From assembly GCA_943369295.1 (NCBI GenBank), contig CALRMU020000004.1, positions 62,001 through 126,000 of the forward strand: a DNA stretch of 64,000 nucleotides, read 5' to 3'. The notes below the pieces were generated by a model. That model worked only from the letters and a program-made list of their open reading frames with translations. It was not told the origin of the DNA and did not search any database. Shown here piece after piece: positions 25,669 to 34,069 of the stretch. A program made the translations under genes and the position numbers. The stretch's first letter is position 1, and the number at the start of each line of letters is the position of its first letter. The stretch is from JAKRSE01 sp943369295. Lineage in GTDB: Bacteria > Armatimonadota > Fimbriimonadia > Fimbriimonadales > Fimbriimonadaceae.

Positions 25669-26898
25669 ATGGAAACCAGGCAGGCAGCCGTATTGGAGAT
25701 TTCTGGCAGCAAGGTCGTGTGCCTTGCAGCCAGCGTCACGGATGGGAAGTTTCAAGTAGATGGCTTTACGGCGGTGCCCTGCCGCGGCTTGACAAAGGGC
25801 GCGATTCGAGACGAAGAGGAAGTCGGCCAAGCTGCATTGCAGGCGATTCAGAAGGTTGAAAAGGAGCTGGGCGAGCACATCATGGGCTTTGCCATCAACA
25901 TCTCTGGCCCCCACCTTCAATGCTCCACCAGCCAGGGCTACCTGCCCATCGTTCCTCAGGGGCGAGTCCTGCGAGCCGAGGACGTCCTCACAGTCCTCAA
26001 GCACAGCCGACAGGTTCTTGTTGGTTCTGATAGAGAACAGGTCACGGCGGTCCCCAGAGAATTTCGAGTTGATGGACAGCGAGGCATTGCTGACCCGGTC
26101 GGTTTGGCTGCTAACAAGCTGGAAGTCATGACGACCATGGTCACTGGCGCAAAGAAAGTGATCGATGGTCACGCGCATTTGGCGGCTAGGATTGGCAGAA
26201 GACTGGACCAAATCGTCGTTCAGCCTTTTGCATCTGCCTTTGGCTGCGCTCCCATGGAAGCACTTGATCTTGGCTGTGCCGTGATTGACGTAGGTTTTCT
26301 TTCTACCGATGTCGCTGTTTATCTTGATCACAAGCCTGTTCACTGTGCCTGTCTTCCTATCGGCGCCCACCACATCACCAGCGATATTGCTTATCTTCTA
26401 AAGACCGAACTCGGAGAGGCAGAAAGAGTTAAGGTTGAACATGGTGTGGCAACACCTGCCGGAGTTTCTGACAACGACGTTATCGATATTCTCCAAAAGG
26501 AAATGTCTTCTCCTCGGCCCCTTAAGCGCAGGGCGATGGCGGAGATTATCGAGGCACGAGTCAGAGAAATTGCCACATTTGCAGGCAAAGAAATTGAAAA
26601 AAGCGGAGTGGCAGGCAAGCTTGCAGGAGGAATTTTCCTCACTGGCGGCTGCGCTCACTTAGAAGGTGTTGAGCTTGTGTTTGAAAAGGCACTTAGCGGG
26701 CGAAGAGTCAAACCGGCAGCGCCAAAAACAACAGGACCAAACAGCAGAAGGCTCATGGATCCCATCTTTTCAACCTCTGTGGGCATGGCTCGCATGGTTT
26801 TAGAGTTGGATCAGCAGGAGTTTGAGCCCGTTTCTGGCACGAAAGGGTGGCAGGAAGGCTTTAAGGCGATACAATCAATCTTCGGGCGGCGTCCATAA
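25669..26898 (+). CDS. ftsA: Cell division protein FtsA
   Basis: FtsA is an actin-like ATPase that tethers FtsZ filaments to the membrane. 409 aa. The N-terminal VLEISGSKVVCLAAS corresponds to phosphate loop 1. The segment GFAINISGPHLQCSTSQG marks the FtsA-specific subdomain, CAVIDVGFLSTDVAVY is the second phosphate loop, and GGIFLTGGCAHLEGVE is the adenosine motif. The last residues GWQEGFKAIQSIFG form an amphipathic helix suitable as the membrane-targeting sequence. IDVGFLSTD departs from the usual DIGGGTTD, so nucleotide handling may differ. It begins 3 bases after sbp and overlaps ftsZ by one base. Confidence 0.94.
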   Translation: METRQAAVLEISGSKVVCLAASVTDGKFQVDGFTAVPCRGLTKGAIRDEEEVGQAALQAIQKVEKELGEHIMGFAINISGPHLQCSTSQGYLPIVPQGRVLRAEDVLTVLKHSRQVLVGSDREQVTAVPREFRVDGQRGIADPVGLAANKLEVMTTMVTGAKKVIDGHAHLAARIGRRLDQIVVQPFASAFGCAPMEALDLGCAVIDVGFLSTDVAVYLDHKPVHCACLPIGAHHITSDIAYLLKTELGEAERVKVEHGVATPAGVSDNDVIDILQKEMSSPRPLKRRAMAEIIEARVREIATFAGKEIEKSGVAGKLAGGIFLTGGCAHLEGVELVFEKALSGRRVKPAAPKTTGPNSRRLMDPIFSTSVGMARMVLELDQQEFEPVSGTKGWQEGFKAIQSIFGRRP

Positions 26899-28184
26899 TG
26901 GATAGGCGGTCGGAACCAAAGGAAGGAATCGTGGATCAATCGGGTGCAGTAATCAAGGTCGTCGGAGTGGGGGGCGGCGGTTCGAATGCCGTCAACTCCA
27001 TGGTCGAGGCCGGAATCCTGGGCGTCGAGTTTATCGCTATGAATACGGATGTTCAGGCGCTCGATCAGTCTAAGGCGCATAAACGTATTCAAATCGGGAT
27101 CAATCTGACCCGAGGACTCGGCGCGGGAGGAGACCCCGAAGTCGGCCGAAGCGCTGCCGAAGAATCGAAGAACGAGATTCGGAAGGTTCTTGAAGGCGCC
27201 GACATGGTCTTCATCACCGCTGGAATGGGTGGTGGAACCGGTACTGGTGCGGCTCCTATCGTCGCCGATATCGCTCGCGAACTGGGCGCGGTCACGGTGA
27301 GCATCGTCACAAGGCCCTTCACCTTCGAAGGCCGACGACGAGAAAAGCTTGCAGAAAATGGAATCACCAGCCTTGTTGGCCGGGTCGATACCATGATCAC
27401 CATTCCCAACGACAGGCTGATGAATGTCGCTGAGCGAAGGACCGCTATCCGCGACGCCTTCCGCATGGCAGACGAAGTTCTCCGCCAGGGCGTCCAGGGC
27501 ATTTCCGATATCATCACGATTCCTGGCCAGATCAACGTCGACTTTGCCGACGTTAAGGCGGTCATGCAGAACGCTGGCCCTGCTCTGATGGGCATTGGCT
27601 ACGGTGTCGGGGAGCACAGAGCTCTACAGGCCGCACAGGATGCCACTTCCAGCCAGTTGCTTGAGCAGTCTATTGATGGCGCTCGTGGTCTTCTGGTCAA
27701 CATCACGAGCAGCGAAGATCTCACCCTCGCTGAACTCAACGATGCCATGGAGTACATCCATTCGCTCTGCGACATGGAAGATGCTGCCATCTACCTCGGC
27801 ACGGTTATCGACCCGAACATGAGCAACGAGGTGAGAATCACGGTTCTTGCCACAGGGTTCGACCCAGAGATCGCACGGTCACGCACTTCCACCAGAGCCG
27901 AGGTCCGCACTCCTCAGCCAGAGCCGGAAGAAGTCTGGACCAGCTTCCAGCCCAAGTCGGTTCTCGATGGCGCCAAGGAAGAAGCTGAAGCCGAACAGCC
28001 AGCGGAAGAACCAAAGACTTCTCGGCCTTCAACTGCCCCCAGACCCTATGAGCCAGGCCGACCTCGTCCTCGCGACATTTGGGCCGGTGCATCGGGTGCT
28101 CCGGAAGAAGAGGGAATGGATGATGACGAAATCTCCCTGCCCACCTTCCTTCGTGAGCATAAAAAGAAGAAAGAAGGCGGCTAG
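26898..28184 (+). CDS. ftsZ: Cell division GTPase FtsZ
   Basis: FtsZ polymerises into the Z-ring at mid-cell. 428 aa: IKVVGVGGGGSNAVN, FIAMNTDVQAL, the tubulin signature GGGTGTG (residues 111-117), IPNDRL, the GTPase-activating T7 loop INVDFADVKAVM, and a normal C-terminal domain ending near residue 322. A linker of about 85 residues rich in Pro and Glu precedes the conserved tail EISLPTFLREHKKKKEGG, the peptide that binds FtsA and other partners. The start (TAATG) overlaps the ftsA stop. It is the last gene of the cluster; no T-rich terminator is seen immediately after it. Confidence 0.98.
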   Translation: MDRRSEPKEGIVDQSGAVIKVVGVGGGGSNAVNSMVEAGILGVEFIAMNTDVQALDQSKAHKRIQIGINLTRGLGAGGDPEVGRSAAEESKNEIRKVLEGADMVFITAGMGGGTGTGAAPIVADIARELGAVTVSIVTRPFTFEGRRREKLAENGITSLVGRVDTMITIPNDRLMNVAERRTAIRDAFRMADEVLRQGVQGISDIITIPGQINVDFADVKAVMQNAGPALMGIGYGVGEHRALQAAQDATSSQLLEQSIDGARGLLVNITSSEDLTLAELNDAMEYIHSLCDMEDAAIYLGTVIDPNMSNEVRITVLATGFDPEIARSRTSTRAEVRTPQPEPEEVWTSFQPKSVLDGAKEEAEAEQPAEEPKTSRPSTAPRPYEPGRPRPRDIWAGASGAPEEEGMDDDEISLPTFLREHKKKKEGG

Positions 28185-28314
28185 TTTCCCTTCTTTACGC
28201 AGAGTTCTATGGCTGCTTCCCTGCATGGGAGCCAGCCATTTTCTTTCTGTGAGGTGTTGGTTTTGGTAAACAGCATTCAAGGGGAGCTTTTCTTGACTGT
28301 CTGTGAAAACTGCG
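28185..28314. other. Start of gene-free stretch 28185-28944
   Basis: From the ftsZ stop to the cytochrome gene there are about 760 bases with no credible gene on either strand. The stretch is filled mainly by the two long repeats and the solo element listed next; the part before 28315 and the part at 28467-28673 show no feature that I recognise. Confidence 0.6.
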
Positions 28315-28466
28315 ATTCACGACCTTTTCCTCGTTACTCGAAAAAGGTCGTGGCACCCAAGAATTGGTCTGCTCAACCTATGTCTTTCGTTGGTTTCACC
28401 CACGCCCCCCCCAGCTTAGGAAGTGGTTGAACTTTCCGGAACCAGCCCGTCGAGTGGCCCCGAGGT
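28315..28466. repeat. 150-bp hairpin-rich repeat, copy 1
   Basis: Three blocks in order. A is a stem-loop with arms CACGACCTTTT and AAAAAGGTCGTG (28318-28352). B contains CTTTCGTTGGTTTCACCCACG with a short inverted repeat (about 28379-28408). C is a block starting CAGCTTAGGAAGTGGTTGA and ending near CCCCGAGG (28412-28466). The same blocks in the same order and spacing recur at 28749-28901. Confidence 0.8.
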
Positions 28467-28673
28467 AAGAGGGGACGCTCGATGGGAGAATAAAGTCACC
28501 CTCTTCCCAGGAAGAGGGTCGGGGTGATGGCAAATTATGCAGCTTTTTGGCTTAAGATTGGCGAGTATTCTCGGATGCAGCACTGGTTGATAAGCCTTGA
28601 ATCCATGGCTCCCTAGCTAGTGACTCTGAAGGAGTAGGTGGCCGTGAACTGGCTCTGAATCGGTTTTTTGGCT

Positions 28674-28706
28674 TATGTCTTTCGTGGGTTTCACCCACGC
28701 CACCCC
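28674..28706. repeat. Solo B block of the 150-bp repeat
   Basis: TATGTCTTTCGTGGGTTTCA and the following CCCACGCCACCCC match block B of the two full copies, with a perfect CGTGGGT/ACCCACG stem. Blocks A and C are absent here. Confidence 0.75.
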
Positions 28707-28748
28707 TTTGCAGGCGATGATTGAAGAGTGTCTTTGGCAAGAGTCCAC

Positions 28749-28901
28749 ATTCACGACCTTTTCTTCGTTACTCGGAAAAGGTCGTGGCACCCTTCACCTT
28801 TAATTCCTCGAGGTATGCCTTTCGTGGGTTTCATCCACGCCACCCCAACTTAGGGCGTGGTTAGACTTTTCGGATCTGGCCCGTCGCGTTGCCCCGACGC
28901 C
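28749..28901. repeat. 150-bp hairpin-rich repeat, copy 2
   Basis: Same orientation as copy 1: A (28752-28786, CACGACCTTTT / GAAAAGGTCGTG), B (28814-28846, CGTGGGTTTCATCCACG) and C (28847-28901, CAACTTAGGGCGTGGTTAGA ending CCCCGACG). Only about 20 bases between A and B are unrelated between the copies. Confidence 0.8.
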
Positions 28902-28944
28902 ATCTTTCCATAGTCAAGAATAAGTTCACCAATTCAAGTCAGTC

Positions 28945-29295
28945 CTACTTGAACTGTGCGCCCGACTTGATCCACTCATCAACCACCTTGATATCTGCTT
29001 CTTTCAGCTTGCCAGCCGGAGGCATCATAGGCCCCTCACCCTTCATCCGCTTTGAAAGGGAGCTCTTCTTAGGATCTTTCGGCACGACGGCCTTCTTCAC
29101 CCCTTCGGGGGCATCCAGCCTCAAACCGCCATAGGCGGCCTCCGCTCGATGGCACGAAACACAGTGCTTTTTAAGCAGAGGATCAACTTGTTTTGTGTAG
29201 CTGGGGGGCGCCGGTTTAGGACCCTTTTGAGCCTGAACCGGGATGAGAATTCCCAGAGAAAGAATTGCAATTCCGATGAGGAGGCTAAAGCGCAT
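28945..29295 (-). CDS. Small secreted c-type cytochrome
   Basis: A 116-aa exported protein with a signal peptide (residues 1-22, ending PVQAQ) and a single heme c site C45-V-S-C48-H49. The remainder, YGGLRLDAPEGVKKAVVPKDPKKSSLSKRMKGEGPMMPP and DIKVVDEWIKSGAQ, follows the planctomycete-type cytochrome c pattern, in which MPP supplies the likely axial Met and xxIxxWIxxGA ends the domain. It probably works in periplasmic electron transfer. It lies 52 bases downstream of the epimerase gene on the same strand and may be part of that transcript. Confidence 0.9.
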   Translation of the reverse strand: MRFSLLIGIAILSLGILIPVQAQKGPKPAPPSYTKQVDPLLKKHCVSCHRAEAAYGGLRLDAPEGVKKAVVPKDPKKSSLSKRMKGEGPMMPPAGKLKEADIKVVDEWIKSGAQFK

Positions 29296-29347
29296 CCACT
29301 TTAGTATCTCCTCAAAGAATTGTTAAAGAGTTAATATTTAGGACTCA

Positions 29348-30271
29348 TTACATTTTTGTCAAGATTGGTTTTTCAACCAAGTCATGAAGGGCAAATGTCA
29401 GAGTCTCGAATTCGAACCTAAAACCGTGAATCATCGCCAGTTCCGGTACGACTCTTTGCCCATCAAGAAGCAGGCTTGGTTCGATTCCCATCATGGGCAG
29501 GACGGCCTTGATGATGAAGGCGGGGGCAGGGGGAATGGGAGGCTTTCCGTAGACATCCCTCAAGCCCGCCATGAGCTCTGCATTTGTTACAGGGCTGGGG
29601 GCAGTTCCATTGATGGGGCCAGATACTTCGTTCGTCACGGCCCAGACAAACATCCGCACAAGATCCTGAAGGTGAATCCAGCTGACGTACTGCTGGCCCG
29701 ATCCGAGAGCGCCGCCCGCATACATGTTGGTTACCTTTGAAAGCTGATCAAAGGCTCCTCCACCGTGGCCAAGAACAATGCCAATTCTGATCATCACTCG
29801 GCGGACATCAGGCAGGTTCTCCTTCATCACGGCCGATTCCCAGGCCATGCAGGTATCGGGCAGAAACCCTTCTCCGATTGCGCTAGCCTCGGTCAGAATC
29901 TTGTCGCCCCTGTCTCCGTAGATTCCGATCGCCGAAGCGTTGACCCAAACCTCGGGCTTGCTGCTCAAACCCGCGATCAAGCGGCCCAGCTGCTGGGTGG
30001 AATCGACTCTGGATTTGAGAATCTCCTCTTTTGCCTGGGTGGTGAAGCGGGTCATGATGGAGCGGCCCGCAAGATTGATGAGGGCTCTGCTCTCGCTCAA
30101 GGCTCTGCCAAGGGGGGAGGCGGGGTCATCTGACCAAGCCACAGTTTCATCAGCTCCTTTCACAGATGCGCCTCGGGAGACGGCGGTAATGTGCCATCCC
30201 TCCTCTTTAAAGGCCTTCATCAAAGCGGTTCCGATGAATCCGCTTGCTCCTGCGATGACTATCTTGTTCAT
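29348..30271 (-). CDS. TIGR01777-type NAD-dependent epimerase (YfcH-like)
   Basis: A 307-aa extended-SDR family protein. N-terminal NAD(P)-binding loop GASGFIGTAL, ALINLAGRSIMTRF, NASAIGIYGDRGD with the catalytic-type Tyr, IRIGIVLGHGGGAFDQL, SWIHLQDLVRMFVWAV, INGTAPSPVTNAELM, followed by a DUF1731-type C-terminus (PPAPAFIIKAVLPMMG, LLDGQRVVPELAMIHGFRF). Members are widespread, but substrates are not established. Its ATG overlaps the ubiX stop by 4 bases, so the two are co-translated. Confidence 0.92.
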   Translation of the reverse strand: MNKIVIAGASGFIGTALMKAFKEEGWHITAVSRGASVKGADETVAWSDDPASPLGRALSESRALINLAGRSIMTRFTTQAKEEILKSRVDSTQQLGRLIAGLSSKPEVWVNASAIGIYGDRGDKILTEASAIGEGFLPDTCMAWESAVMKENLPDVRRVMIRIGIVLGHGGGAFDQLSKVTNMYAGGALGSGQQYVSWIHLQDLVRMFVWAVTNEVSGPINGTAPSPVTNAELMAGLRDVYGKPPIPPAPAFIIKAVLPMMGIEPSLLLDGQRVVPELAMIHGFRFEFETLTFALHDLVEKPILTKM

Positions 30272-30870
30272 TCTTCCTCAAGCATCCACTGCTTCTGAAT
30301 TGTCTGTTCGACGCCCAGGTTCTGCAGAACTCGGGCGACGACTGTATCCGCGAGGTCTTCTAGACTCTTAGGATTGGTGTACCAAGCCGGGCAGGCTGGC
30401 AGAACCGTTGCCCCTGCTTCGACAAGGGTCGTCATGTTGCGCAGCATGATCAGGTTCCAGGGCATTTCCCTGGGAACTAGAATAAGGGGGCGTCGCTCCT
30501 TAAGGCAGACATCGGCCGACCGGGTGAGAAGGTCATTCGAGATGCCATGAGCGATCCTTCCCGCTGTCCCCATGCTGCAGGGAAGGATAACCATGCCGTC
30601 GTGGCGAAAACTTCCGCTGGCCGGAGGGGTGAAGTAATTCTTCTCGTCCAGCAGCTTGATCTGAGGGTAGTCCGCTCCCAGCCATTCCAGGGTTGAAAAG
30701 TTGGAGATGCTGGGAGAGACTCCGAGCTCGGTTTGGGCGACATCCAGAGCCTGTCGGCTGAGCATGAGATAGATCTCATCCCAAATCCCGGCGGCGGCGC
30801 GAAGAAATCTCTGGGCATAGATGGCTCCGCTTGCCCCTGTTACGCCCACTACTAGGCGGCCTGTCCCCAT
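30268..30870 (-). CDS. ubiX: Flavin prenyltransferase UbiX
   Basis: UbiX makes prenylated FMN, the cofactor of UbiD-type decarboxylases. From ATG 30870 the product has 200 aa: VVGVTGASGAIYAQRFL (FMN phosphate loop), FTPPASGSFRHDGMVILPCSMGTAGRIAHGISNDLLTRSADVCLKERRPLILVPREMPWN, a near-canonical core, and MLRNMTTLVEAGATVLPACPAWY. A longer frame upstream has no conserved sequence. With mqnC in the same window, a role in futalosine-type menaquinone synthesis (decarboxylation step) is possible, though no ubiD homologue is present here. Divergent to the glycosyltransferase gene, 55 bases away. Confidence 0.95.
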   Translation of the reverse strand: MGTGRLVVGVTGASGAIYAQRFLRAAAGIWDEIYLMLSRQALDVAQTELGVSPSISNFSTLEWLGADYPQIKLLDEKNYFTPPASGSFRHDGMVILPCSMGTAGRIAHGISNDLLTRSADVCLKERRPLILVPREMPWNLIMLRNMTTLVEAGATVLPACPAWYTNPKSLEDLADTVVARVLQNLGVEQTIQKQWMLEEE

Positions 30871-30925
30871 GTCAGTGTAATCTACGTCTTCGCACCTCCT
30901 ACAATCTAGGGGGTCCCTCCTTGCC

Positions 30926-32221
30926 ATGGCCGCCGACCCCAAACACCACAAGGCTTCTGGGGTTCTTTGGGCCATCCTCCTTTTCGGATTTGCGGCAAGG
31001 CTCTGGTGGGTTCTCGCGGTGGATACTCAGCCAGTCACCGATTTCGCCTGGTACTTCAATAAGGCCGCTGAGATCAGCCAGGGACTGGGCTACCAAGACA
31101 AGGGCTTTTCAACCGCCTATTGGCCGGTCGGCTGGCCAGCCGCTTTGGGCTTGATATTCAAGCTGTTTGGGGCGAGTTTGGGGGTCGCTAAGGCGTTTAC
31201 TCTGCTCCTCACCTGGGCGGCGATTCCACTTACTTACAGCCTGAGCCGACGAATCTTCTCCTCAGAGCTCGCGGCTTTGGTTGCGGCAGGAGTTGTGGCC
31301 TTTCACCCCCACTTCATCGCTTACTCTTCTATCCTTGCCTCTGAGCCCCTTTTCACCTGCCTGACCCTGGCCTTTTTCAATTGGAGTCTAGCGTCTAGGC
31401 AGAAGCCAATTTTTGCCGGACCAGGAGGAGCGGCCCTGGGGTTGGCCTGTCTGGTTCGGCCCCAGGCAATTCTTCTGCCTTTAATGATGGCTGCCTTTAG
31501 CTGGAAGCTGGATGCGAAGAGAAGAAGAGACGCTTTTCTCGTGCTGGGGCTGACTTTCATTCTTGCCGGGGCTGTCATGTCTCCCTGGCTGCTTCACACC
31601 AAGGCAGTCTTTGGCCGCTTCGTTTTTGTCAGCACCAACGGAGGAGACAACCTCTTGATAGGCCACCATCCGGGTGCCACCGGCCGTTATACCAACCCTG
31701 ACTCTTGTGGATTGGTTCGTCCGCCTGGGATGAAGGAAGGTGAGCGAGACCAGGCAGCCCTGAAGCAGGGAATAGCCAACATTAAATCGGACCCTGTGAG
31801 GTCGCTAGCCCTCATTCCTGCGAAGATATCCACGACCCTTTTCACCACGACAGATGCCGCCTATTGGGCTTTTCAGAAAAACCCCGAAGGATTGGATGTC
31901 CCGGGTAAGGGTAGTGACAAGGCCCTCTTTCTCGGGTTTAGGTCGTTGAGCCATTGGGCGTTTATCGGAGTTTTGGCGGCTGGGCTTATTGGTTTGGCAA
32001 AGCTTCTATTTATGGCCAAAGCAGATGAAATGAGAAGGGCAGGGGCGGCGGTTGTGTTTTCCGGAGTCCTTCTGCCCCTCCTGCTCAGCGCAGTCTTTTT
32101 TGGCAACCCCAGATTCTTTTTTGCCGCCATTCCTTTGCTGGCTATTGCGATAGGCGGAATTTTTGCCTCCAGCGGCAAGGCATCCCTTACGCCCGACCAG
32201 GAAACGTCTGATTCGGTATAA
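30926..32221 (+). CDS. GT-C (ArnT/PMT-like, family 39) glycosyltransferase
   Basis: A 431-aa integral membrane protein with about ten helices. Early after the first helix come TDFAWYFNKA and GYQDKGFSTAYWPVGWPAALGLIFKLFG, the acidic first-loop and YxPxGWP pattern of GT-C enzymes that use polyprenyl-phosphate sugars. YSLSRRIFSSELAALVAAGVVAFHP and LACLVRPQAILLPLM are typical of the PMT/ArnT family. An extracytoplasmic soluble part (about 230-300) contains STNGGDNLLIGHHPGATG. Acceptor and sugar are unknown. First gene of an apparent operon; the next start is 10 bases after its stop. Confidence 0.85.
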   Translation: MAADPKHHKASGVLWAILLFGFAARLWWVLAVDTQPVTDFAWYFNKAAEISQGLGYQDKGFSTAYWPVGWPAALGLIFKLFGASLGVAKAFTLLLTWAAIPLTYSLSRRIFSSELAALVAAGVVAFHPHFIAYSSILASEPLFTCLTLAFFNWSLASRQKPIFAGPGGAALGLACLVRPQAILLPLMMAAFSWKLDAKRRRDAFLVLGLTFILAGAVMSPWLLHTKAVFGRFVFVSTNGGDNLLIGHHPGATGRYTNPDSCGLVRPPGMKEGERDQAALKQGIANIKSDPVRSLALIPAKISTTLFTTTDAAYWAFQKNPEGLDVPGKGSDKALFLGFRSLSHWAFIGVLAAGLIGLAKLLFMAKADEMRRAGAAVVFSGVLLPLLLSAVFFGNPRFFFAAIPLLAIAIGGIFASSGKASLTPDQETSDSV

Positions 32222-32231
32222 CCCTTGCGTC

Positions 32232-32753
32232 ATGGCAGAACTCCTTGCAGCCAAATTGATCCGCGACGTGCCCGATTTTCCCAAGCCTGGGATCATGTTC
32301 AAGGACATTTCACCTGTTCTCCAGGACCCCGTCGCTTTGAAGCAGGCTGTTGAGTTCATGGCGCTTGACGTCAAGGCCAAGGGCGCCGAAGTCGTCGTTG
32401 GAATCGAAAGCCGAGGCTTCATTTTTGGTGTGCCCATCGCTCTCGAATTGGGTCTGCCTTTCGTCATGACCCGCAAGGTGGGCAAGCTGCCCTTCCACAC
32501 GATCCAGACCGAGTACAGCCTTGAGTACGGAACGGCCAAGATCGAAATGCACACTGACTCTTTGGTTCCTGGTCAGAAGGCTTACATCGTCGATGACCTG
32601 CTGGCCACTGGAGGCACAGCGGCAGCCAGCGCTCATCTGGTTGAAGAGCTGGGCGGAAAGGTCTGCGGCTTCGGCTTCATTATCGAACTCGGATTCTTGA
32701 ATGGCCGTGAGAAGCTTGAAGGCTACGAAGTCTGCTCGCTGATCAACTTCTAA
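32232..32753 (+). CDS. apt: Adenine phosphoribosyltransferase
   Basis: Apt salvages adenine with PRPP to AMP in the cytoplasm. 173 aa from ATG 32232: LIRDVPDFPKPGIMFKDISPVLQDP, VVGIESRGFIFGVPIA, FVMTRKVGKLPFHTI, and the PRPP-binding loop AYIVDDLLATGGTAAA. The sequence is canonical in length and motifs. An upstream extension of the frame overlaps the previous gene and is not conserved. It lies 10 bases after the glycosyltransferase and 12 bases before the next gene, inside the operon. Confidence 0.97.
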   Translation: MAELLAAKLIRDVPDFPKPGIMFKDISPVLQDPVALKQAVEFMALDVKAKGAEVVVGIESRGFIFGVPIALELGLPFVMTRKVGKLPFHTIQTEYSLEYGTAKIEMHTDSLVPGQKAYIVDDLLATGGTAAASAHLVEELGGKVCGFGFIIELGFLNGREKLEGYEVCSLINF

Positions 32754-32765
32754 GGAGATAACATC

Positions 32766-33155
32766 ATGTTCCGCGCATCTGCACTTTTCGCTTTTCTGCT
32801 TCTGGCCGGCCCTGTTGTCGTCAAGGTCGATGACCTTGTTGGCAAGAGGGAAGAACTGAATGAAAAAGTAGTTCAGGTCACGTCTGAAGTCAAGGACTTT
32901 GAAGCCAAGACCAGCCGACGAGGCAACAAGTACACAGTCTTTAAGCTTGTAGGCAAAAAGCAGAACGTCTCTGTTTGGCTGGGCGGCCACCTTAAGGAAG
33001 CCGACGCCCCTAAAAACGGTGACACTGTGCAGGTGACCGGAATTTTTGACAAGGAAAAGAAGGTCGGAACTCTGACCTTTTTGAACGAAATTGATGCCTC
33101 CACCCGGAAGGATAAGCCTTACGGAGTGAAGGTTATCAAGCGGAAAAAGTCTTAA
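32766..33155 (+). CDS. Exported OB-fold-like protein
   Basis: A 129-aa protein with a hydrophobic N-terminus (MFRASALFAFLLLAGPVVV) that may be a signal peptide, followed by a compact beta-rich domain: KREELNEKVVQVTSEVKDFEAKTSRRGNKYTVFKLVGKKQNVSVWLGG and KNGDTVQVTGIFDKEKKVGTLTFLNEIDAS. The alternation and the GDTVQVTGIF segment resemble OB-fold domains of the tRNA_anti or cytochrome-maturation-like type. No exact family is recognised. It overlaps miaA by one base (TAATG), so it is part of the apt-miaA-hfq operon. Confidence 0.75.
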   Translation: MFRASALFAFLLLAGPVVVKVDDLVGKREELNEKVVQVTSEVKDFEAKTSRRGNKYTVFKLVGKKQNVSVWLGGHLKEADAPKNGDTVQVTGIFDKEKKVGTLTFLNEIDASTRKDKPYGVKVIKRKKS

Positions 33156-34069
33156 TGCCCCGGCCCTGCCTGCTTGCAGTTTATGGCCCGACTGGCTCTG
33201 GCAAGTCGGCTTTAGCTGAAACGCTGGCAGGGCCTCTTAATGCCCGCCTCATCTCGGTCGATGCCTTTCAGGTTTACCGAGGATTCGATATAGGTACGGG
33301 CAAACCAAAACCCCCCCACAATTGGCTCGGCGTCGATCTCATCGACCCGGAGGAAGACTTTGGTGTTGTTGAGTTCATTCGCTACGCCCTTCCTCTTCTA
33401 GAAGAGTCTTGGCAGAGAGAGGAGAATGTGATCCTCGCGGGGGGAACAGGCCAGTACATGAGGGCGCTTTTAGAAGAGTTCTCTGACCTCGGTCCCCTGC
33501 CGAACCCAGAGCTGCGGGCTGCCCTGATGCAGAGGGAGAAGGAAGAAGGTCTGGCCTCTTTGGCTTCGGAATTGAGCCTGCTGCATCCAGAGAACAAAGT
33601 TGACGTAAAGAATCCAGTGAGGGTTCGCAGGGCTTTAGAACGACTTCTTCAGCCAAGCGAACCATTTCACTTCACCATCCCGCCTTTCCTAAAGCTCAAA
33701 ATTGGACTTCAAGTCGACCCAGAACTTCTCGCCATTTGGCAGGAAAAACGCATTTCGGCTATGTTCCGAGATGGTTGGACGGTAGAGATTGAAGGTCTAA
33801 TGGCCAAGGGAGTGCCGGAGTCGGCACCAGCATGGCGGGCTATCGGGTATGACGTTGTGAAGAGGGCTCTTATTCAGCAGTCAGGCCTGACAGAAGCTGC
33901 AGCCGAGGCTGCTATTCTTCATCGTCAGTACGCCAAGCGCCAAAGAACTTGGCTGCGAAAAGAACCTAATCTTCAATGGGTGAATGTTTCTGGGGAAACC
34001 CAGACTAGTTACGATTTGGCTCACGAAGTGATGAGCCACATTCGGGCAGGGAAAAAAGAGAATGGCTAA
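33155..34069 (+). CDS. miaA: tRNA dimethylallyltransferase MiaA
   Basis: MiaA transfers dimethylallyl to N6 of A37 in tRNAs reading U-starting codons. 304 aa: P-loop YGPTGSGKSALAE (about residues 10-22), LISVDAFQVYRGFDIGTGKP (usually DSMQVYR), ILAGGTGQYMRALLEEFSDLGPLP, DVKNPVRVRRALE, and ESAPAWRAIGYDVV for the usual IGYKE segment. DAFQVYR and GYDVV depart slightly from consensus, but the enzyme looks complete. The miaA-hfq order is shared with many bacteria; hfq starts 8 bases before the miaA stop. Confidence 0.95.
   Translation: MPRPCLLAVYGPTGSGKSALAETLAGPLNARLISVDAFQVYRGFDIGTGKPKPPHNWLGVDLIDPEEDFGVVEFIRYALPLLEESWQREENVILAGGTGQYMRALLEEFSDLGPLPNPELRAALMQREKEEGLASLASELSLLHPENKVDVKNPVRVRRALERLLQPSEPFHFTIPPFLKLKIGLQVDPELLAIWQEKRISAMFRDGWTVEIEGLMAKGVPESAPAWRAIGYDVVKRALIQQSGLTEAAAEAAILHRQYAKRQRTWLRKEPNLQWVNVSGETQTSYDLAHEVMSHIRAGKKENG

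Noticed and set aside
28209..28430. 73-codon plus-strand frame after ftsZ
   Set aside because: It runs through the hairpin repeat and has no ribosome-binding site or protein-like sequence.
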